Below are positions 19,166 through 27,989 of a stretch of DNA of 64,000 nt, one piece after another. Positions within the stretch are counted from its first letter, which is position 1. Every line of letters begins with the position of its first letter. Source of the stretch: Tritrichomonas musculus (Eukaryota; Parabasalia; Tritrichomonadida; Tritrichomonadidae); assembly GCA_039105265.1 (NCBI GenBank), contig JAPFFF010000029.1, positions 496,001 through 560,000 of the forward strand. The letters are read 5' to 3'. The position numbers were made by a program, and so were the translations under genes. The notes beneath the pieces were generated by a model, which was not told the DNA's origin, did no database searches, and was given only the letters and a program-made list of their open reading frames with translations.

Positions 19166-20110
19166 TTAAAATTATATGAAAAATATTTAATTCAAATATT
19201 TGAATTAATGATGGTGATGCAATTAAATGATATTTCAAAATCTTTTAAATATTTTTTAGTTTGATTTAAAAGATAAAATAAATATTTTTAATTTTAGCTA
19301 CAAAAAATATGCATATGCAAGTATTATTCCAATTGGCATCATTTATTGAAAAAAGTAACCATCATTTTAATCAATTCAATGAAATATTTTTAAATATCCT
19401 ATTTTAGGTACTATAAAAATTATTTCTTTATCACTTTTAGCAACAATCTCGATTTTTAAAATTCAGAAAATGAAAAAATTTATATAAAAACGTCAAAAAT
19501 TCATTATTCAAGTATGACTATAAACAAGAATGGTTCATTGTAACAAAAAATCGGTGGATAAGCATATTTTATGAAATCAGATGATGGATGTTTGGATTTC
19601 TGAAAAAAAATATTCCCTTTTTTTGTTATTTTTTTTTTGAGGAATATTTATCGCCCCCAATACTTATTGTCTCCAGTGGTTAAGGTTAATCTTAACCTTG
19701 TATTCATCATATATGAGGATTTTATATAAAATTAACAAAATCATTTACTGATCTCTTTACTATATCAAATTTCAATTGATATATTGATCAGAATTGTCTT
19801 CATTAAAAAAAGTATTATCCTTTATTTTCTGAATATTCTAAATGTAAACAGGCAATTCTAACAATATTTGTAATATAAATAATATAAATTTCAGCTCAAA
19901 ACGATTATAATACTATTATTGAATAATAGTATTATTCATTTAATTGAATAACTTTAATGATATAAATTATATCTAAATGAGAATTAGGGAAAGAAATATG
20001 AATGTAATATTTTGTAATTTTTTAGTAAAGCCTATATGCTTATGTTTATACTTAGATGATTTATAGTAAAAATCGATTTTTTTTTTTAGTGGAATAATTT
20101 ATTCAATTTT
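19166..20110. other. AT-rich intergenic region with two short palindromes
   Basis: No convincing coding sequence. Two inverted repeats stand out: 19,682-19,699 (AAGGTTAA, 2-nt loop, TTAACCTT) and 19,907-19,935 (listed separately). The rest is AT-rich low-complexity DNA. Confidence 0.5.
19907..19935. repeat. Perfect 14-bp inverted repeat with 1-nt centre
   Basis: Arms ATAATACTATTATT (19,907-19,920) and AATAATAGTATTAT (19,922-19,935) are exact reverse complements around a single G. It lies about 170 bp downstream of the small pseudokinase gene (which ends at 20,111 on the minus strand). It could be a transcript-end hairpin or chance in AT-rich DNA. Confidence 0.75.
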
Positions 20111-20998
20111 TTATATCAAATCCAAATTATCATTATCATCCATAAAATCATTTGGATTAATCTCTTCGAATACATTGGGTTGATCATACTGCAAAATCCA
20201 AGGATGATTAAGTGCATCTGTTGCAGGAATTCTTTGATCTGCTTCAATCTTGCACATCCTTTGAATCAAATCAATTGCATTGTCTGATACACCATTATTT
20301 TTCAATAAATTATAATCTAAAGCGCCTTCTAAAATATTTTGATAATATTCATCACTGCCTATTTGGTAATTTGGAAATGGAACCATATCTGATAGCATTA
20401 TGAAAAGTGAAATACCAAGAGACCAAATGTCAACACTATAATCAAATGGTTTTTTACTTAGCATTTCAGGTGCTGTGTAAATATCTGGTGCGGTAAAATT
20501 TAATTCTGATTTTTCGCCTTGTATCAAACGTTCTGCCTTTGAGAAACCAATCAAAGCAACTTTAAAATGATCAGGGTTATCATTTAAAATTAAGAAATGC
20601 TCCAACCTAATATCTTTGTGACATATATTTTGTGAATGTAAATATTCAACAGCATTTAAAATACTAAATATAATTTTAGCTGCTATGTCTTCTGGTAATC
20701 CTTTTCTATAACGATTCTGCATAAATTCAAATACATCAGAGATAGCAATTGGAAATGTAAAAAATGCTCTATCTTTGTAATGAAAAGTTTCAATACATGC
20801 CAGAATATTGGGATGCTGAATCATTTGTAATAACTCTGCTTCCTTTTCTTTGAAATAATATTTTAAAACTAATCTCTTTCTAGAATGAACGTCAAAAACA
20901 TGATAAATTATTGAATGACTTGTAGTAAACATTACATCTTGAATCAAAAATTTACCGATCCTTTTACCTGGTTGAAATATTTCTTTTTGATCATCCAT
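20111..20998 (-). CDS. Small protein kinase-like protein, probable pseudokinase
   Basis: 295 residues, almost wholly one kinase domain (about 15-270). Seen: the N-lobe Lys in LVLKYY, a catalytic-loop HKDIRLEH with Asp129 kept but His134 at the place of the Mg-binding Asn, and LIGFSKA where LIDFGxA is expected, so Gly151 replaces the DFG Asp. The APE region (YTAPEML) and the subdomain IX DIWSLGISLF are well kept, and the C-lobe ends in RIPATDALNHPWI, as in CAMK-type kinases. Loss of both metal-binding residues predicts no or weak catalysis; a scaffold or allosteric role is inferred. It ends in an acidic tail (NPNDFMDDNDNLDLI). A hAT element is inserted 37 bp upstream of its start codon, probably near its promoter. 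Confidence 0.9.
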   Translation of the reverse strand: MDDQKEIFQPGKRIGKFLIQDVMFTTSHSIIYHVFDVHSRKRLVLKYYFKEKEAELLQMIQHPNILACIETFHYKDRAFFTFPIAISDVFEFMQNRYRKGLPEDIAAKIIFSILNAVEYLHSQNICHKDIRLEHFLILNDNPDHFKVALIGFSKAERLIQGEKSELNFTAPDIYTAPEMLSKKPFDYSVDIWSLGISLFIMLSDMVPFPNYQIGSDEYYQNILEGALDYNLLKNNGVSDNAIDLIQRMCKIEADQRIPATDALNHPWILQYDQPNVFEEINPNDFMDDNDNLDLI

Positions 20999-21034
20999 CT
21001 TACTAAAAAATTAATTTTTTGTCAAATTTATGAC

Positions 21035-21966
21035 TAGGGATGGGAAACGGGCACCGGGCGGGCAATGGGCCCGAAATAAACGTACTGCCCGGGCAAAACG
21101 GTTATTTACGTTTTTTCGGGCGAAGCAGTGCCCGTTTCCACTTTTTTAGGCAATTGCCCTGGGCTGCCCATTTTCATAAAAAAGAATTTGGTTCGAATAT
21201 TTTCCGAACTTTTTTTTTTTTTTTTTTTGAAAAAAGCATTGACAAAATAAAGTTTATGAATGATTTTTGTTTAAAAAAATGCATGAATATATTATATTTT
21301 ATATTTTAAATATAATTAAATTAAAAAAATCACATTTACTTTTCTGATCACACAAAAATTTCATTTAGATATTATGTCATTAACATAAAAAAGCAAGTTT
21401 AACACAACAGTATAATAATATATATGCTATTCTAACTATAAGTTCATAAATAAAACTTTTTCGAACAAATTAAATTTTGAGATATTGAAAATAAACTATA
21501 CATTTAATGAAATACTTGTGGGAATAAAAAATTATGCATTTTAAGAATAACAAAAAATCAAAATTTTTTATATATGCCAAAAAAAGAGTAAAAAAAAAGT
21601 GATAATATTTTCATTTAAACAAGTTTATAAAAAAATCATTTTCTTATTGTTTATAAAAAATGAAAAATAAATTGCAATCATAATGATATGAATAAATATT
21701 TTTAACATGGAATATAGGAGGAGAAATTAAAAAAAAAAAAAAAAAAAAAAAAGATTCGACGAAAATCGAACAAGCAGCTTTTACTATTTCATAAAATTTA
21801 CGGGCAGGAAAGAAAATGATGAACGGGCAATCAATTTAACAATCAAATGGGCAAGAAAGAGAAAAAACGGGCAATGTAAAAAAGACGTTTGTGCCCATTC
21901 TTGCCCGGTGATATGACCAATCTGACATTGCCCGGGCACGTTTCGGGCGCCCGTTTCCCATCCCTA
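21035..21966. mobile_element. Non-autonomous hAT-like element (932 bp) with 8-bp TSD
   Basis: Ends TAGGGATGGGAAACGGGC and its inverse GCCCGTTTCCCATCCCTA. It is flanked by a perfect 8-bp direct repeat TTTATGAC at 21,027-21,034 and 21,967-21,974, the hallmark of hAT insertion. Both ends carry many GGGC/GCCC words (subterminal repeats, possible transposase-binding sites), in sharp contrast to the AT-rich centre with a run of about 24 A near 21,729. No transposase is encoded, so it needs one in trans. The intact TSD and matched ends suggest a young copy. It lies 37 bp upstream of the small pseudokinase start. Confidence 0.95.
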
Positions 21967-22115
21967 TTTATGACAAATTTAATGTTGATGTATGTTTAGC
22001 CAATAAAAAAAATTTCAAATGTTGAATTGATATCAGCTTGTCTAAGTTTAAGATAAAGATAACCTCTTTCAAATAAACCAAAAAGACTTTTCTCAGTCAG
22101 GTAATAATCTCTTCT

Positions 22116-22453
22116 TTAAGGGACCACTATCAAATTCTGAGTTAAAAATTCTATGAGTTATCACAAAATTAATTGACTTAAAAAAAATTATTTCTTGAGT
22201 ATTTTTGCTATATTTTGGTATATATAAATTATATAAATTACATATCATTTATTTCTATTCTTCTTTTAAGCCTATTCCCTTTTTTCAATAAAAATTTAAA
22301 AGTTGAAAGGAGTAAAAATTTTACAAAAATGATCGGAATGGTGAAATTTTAAAGTTTTAAACTTTTTCCGAGATAACAACTATTGAATTTTCTTTTCTAT
22401 GAGTTTTCTCAATATTGAAATGTTTACAAAAAAATATGATAGTGGTCCCTTAA
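22116..22453. mobile_element. MITE-like element, TTAA-flanked (about 330 bp)
   Basis: TAAGGGACCACTATCA at 22,117-22,132 is exactly inverted at 22,437-22,452. The ends are bounded by TTAA at 22,116-22,119 and 22,450-22,453, consistent with a piggyBac-like TTAA duplication, or with a Tc1/mariner-like TA duplication if the element begins one or two bases further out. Inner sequences match only loosely (CTATGAGTT near one end and its inverse near the other). It has no coding capacity. Confidence 0.75.
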
Positions 22454-22670
22454 AAAAATTTTATTTAAAGAGCAAATTTGTATAATTTATTTAATAAATT
22501 ATACATATATGTGATGAATTAGTGATTTTAAAAACGAAAAATATTATTTAATATTTGATCAATATTAAAAAGAAAATTTCCATAAAAAATGAGATCTATG
22601 GCAATATTAGTTGTTATAATACTAAAATTCATAAAAATATTTGAAATGCTTTAAATTTTCTTATGTTTTT

Positions 22671-22774
22671 GTATTTTCCGTTATGAAAATGAAAATTTCC
22701 GTTACGAAAGTGAAAATTTCCGTAACAAAAGTGAAAATTTCCGTTACGAAAGTGGATTTTTCCGTTACAAAAGT
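22671..22774. repeat. 21-bp minisatellite, five copies
   Basis: Unit GAAAATTTCCGTTACGAAAGT repeated with few changes (22,691, 22,712, 22,733, 22,754), plus a diverged first copy at 22,671. The small open frame across it on the minus strand is a by-product of the repeat length being a multiple of three. Confidence 0.9.
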
Positions 22775-23428
22775 GAAACAGGTGTAATTGAAAGATTGAT
22801 AATATTTGCAGTTTGTCCAATTTTTGCTTTGTCAATCAAATAAATGTGGTTTGATATAGAATTAATAATGCAATATTTGAAAAAGATCTGCATCTATGAA
22901 ATTTGTGAAAGATAGATCAAAATCAGTCAAGATTTTCTTCTTTTATGTTGAAGTCTGTTAATTCACCATTTGAAAGAAACAATGTTTGTTGTTTCTTTAT
23001 CGATAAATGCTTGAAACGTATAATCCGTAAAAAAAGCCACTTTTTAAAAATATCTAATGTTCGAATAGAAACTTAATTTCTTCATTTTGTGATACGCTGG
23101 TAATCATATTTTAATTCCAAAAAATATAAGAATTTAGTTTTTTGCAGTCAAACTTGAATATATCCTAATATTGAAAGAGTTAACAAGCTTCGTTTATTAG
23201 TGAATTAATTCACAAAAAGTTTGATATCCTTTGAATTGCATCCCAACGATCAAAAATAGAATTATTCTCCTTAAAACCACAGAAATATATTATAATTTTT
23301 TTAATTCATTTCCATATTTGCATGACGAATAATTTGATTTATACTTTTCATAAAAAATTGTATTTTTTTCATCTTTAGATAATTTTATTTGTAATGACCA
23401 AATTGTAGCTCAAAAAGTTTATTTGCAG

Positions 23429-26400
23429 ATGGGAAATCAAATCGTTATTCCTGCATCCAAAGATTGGTGGTCTAGCATTTTAAATCCAAAAAATTATTAT
23501 GTCAAAGAACAGATTCAAAGTGGATCACTTTTTTTAAAATTTATATGTACAGATGTATCAAAAAATGATCGCTTTATTGTCAAAGCATACCAAAACGAGC
23601 GTTTATCAAGTATACCGAATTATAAAGAAATCAAAAAATATTTTGAAATACTTACCAAAAGTGATATTCCAATGATTTATTATATCGATATTATCGAGAA
23701 CTCAAACTCAGCTTTTTTTATACGCCGAAGATTTGGTCAGCCGCTTTCAGATCTAATTTCACAAGAAGCAAATCTTTATACTGAGGAGAAGTTTTGGATT
23801 ACCTATCAATTATTCACTGCTTTAGATAGTTTTCATAAAATAAATATATTTCATGGCGATCTTAAACCAAGTAATATTATATATGTTCCTTCAGGTCGTG
23901 TTTATATTGTTGATCCTGCACCATTCAAACCTATTACTTTAGATCAATATCATCCTCATTACTTCTACTATTTTTTTGCCAATGATTCTTCATCTGGATG
24001 TTATTTAGCACCAGAACGTTTATTAGGTACTTTAAATAGTTCGTCGAAGATGCCTTTTGGTGATTTAATTCTAGCTGATCTCTTTTCATTAGGATGTATT
24101 ATTGCCTTCATGTATTTGAATGGTGAACATTTATTTAATGCTGATACGGCTCGAAAATTTGGAAAAGGCGAATATCGAGATGAATTAGACGCGTCACTTT
24201 CAGCAATAAACGATGAAAAGATAATTAGGCTTATCAAAGGTCTTATTTCACGTCATCCTCATAAGAGGAAAGAAACCTTTGATGCATTTTACAAAAATGG
24301 CTTTCCATCAGATTTTAAGATTATGATTGAAAAATTCTTTCCAAAACAAGATTTTTTTGTTTTAAACCAAAAGGCAGGTTCTAAATTATTTGATTATAAT
24401 TGTATTTCCTCCAATCCCAAAGTCACTGTAAAAACATTTCCATTGATAGTTAAAGAATCGAATCTTCTTAAAGGTACGAGTAAAAATCCTGTAACTGTTG
24501 GTACGCGAATAAATTATTTCAACTATTTCAGTTACCGAGCATTAAAAGCTCGCTCATTGAATGATATTAATTATATCATTGATTTCATCATTGATTTTTC
24601 ACGAGATTTCGACGATGAATCCAAGCTTATGCGGCTAGTTCCACTCTTCATACAGCTTCTAGATATAGAAATATGCACATTACGTCGAAAATTACTTTTT
24701 GAATTAGTTCGAGTTTTTCAGAGCATCCAACAAATTCCGAAGGACATTAAAAAAGTTCTAAAAGAAAGCATATTGCCACTTTTTCGACGTAAGTTCCGAA
24801 GAGAAGGAATCAACCTTGGCTGGAGCTTTGCCTCTGATACGGAAATTGACCTTATGTTATTCAATCAGAACATGAATGCACAATCATCAGCGAGCAACTC
24901 CATTTTGATGGGCGAATCCACTGGCAATGACAATGGCAATGATGATGGCAAATCAGGGGGAAGTTCTGTAGATTCCTATTTTGCCATTATAGCTGAATTT
25001 TTGCCATTTTTTGCATTTGAAGTATTGAGACTTCAGCCCGAATATCACAAAGATTGCATTTCAGCATTCAATTTCTTGCCAAAGAACAGTGTAACTGTTT
25101 TTAAAGTCTTTGCGGAATCCATGCGAAAAGTACTTAAAAACAGTCCATATTTTTATTATCGTGATTTTTCGATTTTCATCAGAAATTTTTTCTTTTCCGG
25201 AATCGATTACAAAATCATTTATATGGGAATCATCATTGAAGCTTACAGCCATTTTCAGCCTGATGAGAAGCCATATTTCATTGATGATTTAGTCGACATT
25301 TTGCCGATGATTGTTGATTCTGTAGTTCCGAATAACAAGGTCAATTTCACATTCTTTGATCCTGGAACTCCGGGCGAAATCAGCACTTCTGCAATTGACA
25401 GTTCGAATGTTCAATCAATGTCAAAAAGTCGACCTGGATTGCCGATAGAATGGGATGGTCCTGAATGTTTGAAATGGGAAGAATTCACGATGCTTTCTCT
25501 TCAATTCTTCATTCTTCTTCTCGAGAAAGAATTCATTGATCAAACGCTCACGTATGCGATTGCCGGCATCATTATTCCCCTCCTTAATAGCAAAAGTGAC
25601 AAGATCTATTCACTCCTTTCAATACTCAATCGTTACTTCACTCCGTATGCAAAGCAGATGCCACTTTTCATCTTCATAAATGATCGGCTGGCAGATTTTA
25701 AAGGGCACAAAAAAGAGGTGCAAAAGGGTCCCGATCTTTTGAAACTCATTGAAAAAAAGAAATATTCTTCTTCGGAACGTGTCAAATTTGCTAACCCCTT
25801 TTTAACCGTTCCTTTGGTTAGAAAATACAAAAGGATCCCTTTATCACCGCGTTTTGTGCAATCCAAGCGTCGTGAATGTGGCTGTGTCACAAGTGTTGCC
25901 TTGGATAAAGAAATGTGCATTTACGTTCTCGATGGGAAAAAGATTAGATGCTTTAAAAACAATTTTGGCAGCGACGATAAGGAGCCCGTTAATGAACTGA
26001 TATATCGAAAGAATGACAAGAACGAAACAAGAGCGCATTACAGTAACGGTTTGATAACACATATTGACATTCTGAGTCATGATGACAATTGCTGTTTCTC
26101 AGGAAGTCCTGTTGTTGCCTACCAGAAAGGGAGAATCGATTGCATCGACATGAGAAAAGGTTTTGTGAGCTATTCAAAAAGTGGATCATCTGGTCTGACG
26201 GTTAGTCCATGTGTTCAGATGGGTTATGAGAATGAGAAGGATTTGCTGACTTCGTTCTGCGCACTTAAGAAGAGATGCTGTCTGGCTTCTGGTCGTTGGA
26301 ATGGATGCATCGAAGTCCTCGACATTCGAGCAGCGCCGAGCACTTCTGGTGAAGGTTGTTTTGGCTTTATTGGAGGAGGCGGTGCGAGTATTCCTTTCAA

Positions 26401-27157
26401 GTTTGATTCTTTAGTTTCTCTTGTTTCTTCGCCAGTTAGTGATGATTATCTTTTTGCCGGTTTTTCAAATGGAATGGTCATTTCTATTGACCTTCGTGTT
26501 GGCCTGCCAGTGTCCGAAACATTGACAATTCCTGCCTACAACATCTGGCCAGTGGCTGCGCAAGACGGAACAAAGAATAGTTGCATCGCTGTCTACGATG
26601 GCCAATCAACAATCGACTTCGTTTCTGAACCTAAAAATAACATCGTCAAAAAAATTCGAGGAAGATCTTTCGTTGGCTCCACTTTCAATGGCGGAGTTGT
26701 CCTGGCGGACGGTTTTAGTGCTTCTTATATTGATATCGTTAATGATGAGGACAATGTTCGTCTTTACGACGGAGCAATGCTGCCAATTAGACACGAGAAT
26801 TTGTGCAAGGACAAGTTCCTTTCTTTCCCCGATTTCAATGACGGTGAGATGGTTTTCCCTGAGTCTGATAATTTGAATGAAAGCGCCTACAGCTATAATT
26901 ATAATGCTAACACGTCGTCTCTGAATAATACAAGCATGAGCATAAGCGGAATTGGCGGATTCTTGAGTGATGCTATGTACGACGACGTAGAGAAACAAAT
27001 TAGAAAGTCTGTCTTCTCGGTCCACATGCACAAGTCTCCTCTAAAATGTATCGCCAAATATGAAAACTTGTTCGTTACGGGTGATTCAACTGGATTCGTA
27101 AATTTGTGGACAATTTGCTCATCAGAGGCCAGCAAAATCTTGCCAACTTACACATGA
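23429..27157 (+). CDS. VPS15: Vps15/PIK3R4 orthologue (regulatory subunit of class III PI3-kinase)
   Basis: Membrane-anchored pseudokinase/scaffold that holds Vps34 and Beclin in the complex making PI3P on endosomes and autophagic membranes. The frame opens MQMGNQ; I choose the second Met (23,429), because that yields MGNQ, the myristoylation start of Vps15. The kinase domain (about 1-290) has HGDLKPSN near residue 142, VDPAPFKP in place of a DFG (animal Vps15 has a similar DFASFKP) and CYLAPERLLG as in other Vps15 proteins. The middle (about 330-790) is helical, HEAT-like. The last 400 residues hold WD40-type blades (SGSPVVAYQKGRIDCID, LASGRWNGCIEVLDI, FAGFSNGMVISIDL, and a final FVTGDSTGFVNLWTI). 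Total about 1,242 residues, close to the family. Single exon. Confidence 0.93.
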   Translation: MGNQIVIPASKDWWSSILNPKNYYVKEQIQSGSLFLKFICTDVSKNDRFIVKAYQNERLSSIPNYKEIKKYFEILTKSDIPMIYYIDIIENSNSAFFIRRRFGQPLSDLISQEANLYTEEKFWITYQLFTALDSFHKINIFHGDLKPSNIIYVPSGRVYIVDPAPFKPITLDQYHPHYFYYFFANDSSSGCYLAPERLLGTLNSSSKMPFGDLILADLFSLGCIIAFMYLNGEHLFNADTARKFGKGEYRDELDASLSAINDEKIIRLIKGLISRHPHKRKETFDAFYKNGFPSDFKIMIEKFFPKQDFFVLNQKAGSKLFDYNCISSNPKVTVKTFPLIVKESNLLKGTSKNPVTVGTRINYFNYFSYRALKARSLNDINYIIDFIIDFSRDFDDESKLMRLVPLFIQLLDIEICTLRRKLLFELVRVFQSIQQIPKDIKKVLKESILPLFRRKFRREGINLGWSFASDTEIDLMLFNQNMNAQSSASNSILMGESTGNDNGNDDGKSGGSSVDSYFAIIAEFLPFFAFEVLRLQPEYHKDCISAFNFLPKNSVTVFKVFAESMRKVLKNSPYFYYRDFSIFIRNFFFSGIDYKIIYMGIIIEAYSHFQPDEKPYFIDDLVDILPMIVDSVVPNNKVNFTFFDPGTPGEISTSAIDSSNVQSMSKSRPGLPIEWDGPECLKWEEFTMLSLQFFILLLEKEFIDQTLTYAIAGIIIPLLNSKSDKIYSLLSILNRYFTPYAKQMPLFIFINDRLADFKGHKKEVQKGPDLLKLIEKKKYSSSERVKFANPFLTVPLVRKYKRIPLSPRFVQSKRRECGCVTSVALDKEMCIYVLDGKKIRCFKNNFGSDDKEPVNELIYRKNDKNETRAHYSNGLITHIDILSHDDNCCFSGSPVVAYQKGRIDCIDMRKGFVSYSKSGSSGLTVSPCVQMGYENEKDLLTSFCALKKRCCLASGRWNGCIEVLDIRAAPSTSGEGCFGFIGGGGASIPFKFDSLVSLVSSPVSDDYLFAGFSNGMVISIDLRVGLPVSETLTIPAYNIWPVAAQDGTKNSCIAVYDGQSTIDFVSEPKNNIVKKIRGRSFVGSTFNGGVVLADGFSASYIDIVNDEDNVRLYDGAMLPIRHENLCKDKFLSFPDFNDGEMVFPESDNLNESAYSYNYNANTSSLNNTSMSISGIGGFLSDAMYDDVEKQIRKSVFSVHMHKSPLKCIAKYENLFVTGDSTGFVNLWTICSSEASKILPTYT

Positions 27158-27989
27158 TGCTCAAGAAATCATCGGTTTTATTATTTATTTTATTTTTATA
27201 TGTTGTTAAACAATTTTTATTCACTTATTTTTGTACTTTTATATTGCTTTTTGCATCAATTTGAAATAAATGCTATTTCTCAATAAGGAAAACTTTTTGA
27301 GTGAAAATATTACACAAAAAGTTTTATTTGATTTTTTGATAATATTTTTATATTGACAAAGGCACTTTGAAAATTTCTTTGCAAAAAGAGCATTTCACAA
27401 TATATTAGTTTAATTGCATATGAAATAATTTCAATATCTTCAATACAAAAAGAAAAAAAAAAAAAAAAAATGAACTATTTTATGAAGGACTTGATCTTTA
27501 GTTAAAAATAGACTTGTTATTCTCCGATTCTCGAGATCGATAATTGATTGACTTTTTGATATTGATACATAAATATATACAGATTCTCGAGATCGATTTC
27601 AGAGATCGAGAATTTTTTTTTCAGCTTTTGATATCAGAATTTTCAATTAAACTTTTTGATAAAAATATGATCGTATTTTAATCTCAAATATTTCACAAAA
27701 AAAGAATGTATTTTTTGATTTTAATCTTAAAATAAACATCAATACATTATATTATATATTTTTAAATATTATAAAATCACATATACCAATTATAAAAAAA
27801 GATAAAATAGGTTTGAGATCTCGAGATCTCGGTAATTGATATCAAGTTTACAATTATTTTTATATCACATTTCATATCTGATATCTTGATAATCGATAAT
27901 CTCGATATCAGATTTTTAAACTGATAATCGAGTATCAGATGCAAAAAAAGTGACGTTTTTGATATAGATTCTCAAAAAAGTGACGTTGT
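27158..27989. other. Intergenic region rich in GATC/CGAT palindromes
   Basis: No gene. GATTCTCGAGATCGAT occurs twice (about 27,529 and 27,586), then GAGATCTCGAGATCTC (about 27,816) and a cluster of GATATC, ATCGATAATC and TCGATATC words to 27,930. AAAAAAGTGACGTT also recurs near 27,945 and 27,974. These may be decayed ends of a transposon or a fragment of satellite; nothing is assignable. Confidence 0.5.

Noticed and set aside
22629-22835. 68-residue Phe/His/Asn-rich frame
   Set aside because: It is the translation of the 21-bp minisatellite.
26606-27135. Minus-strand frames over the Vps15 WD40 region
   Set aside because: Shadow frames of a well-supported gene in GC-richer codons; no motif.
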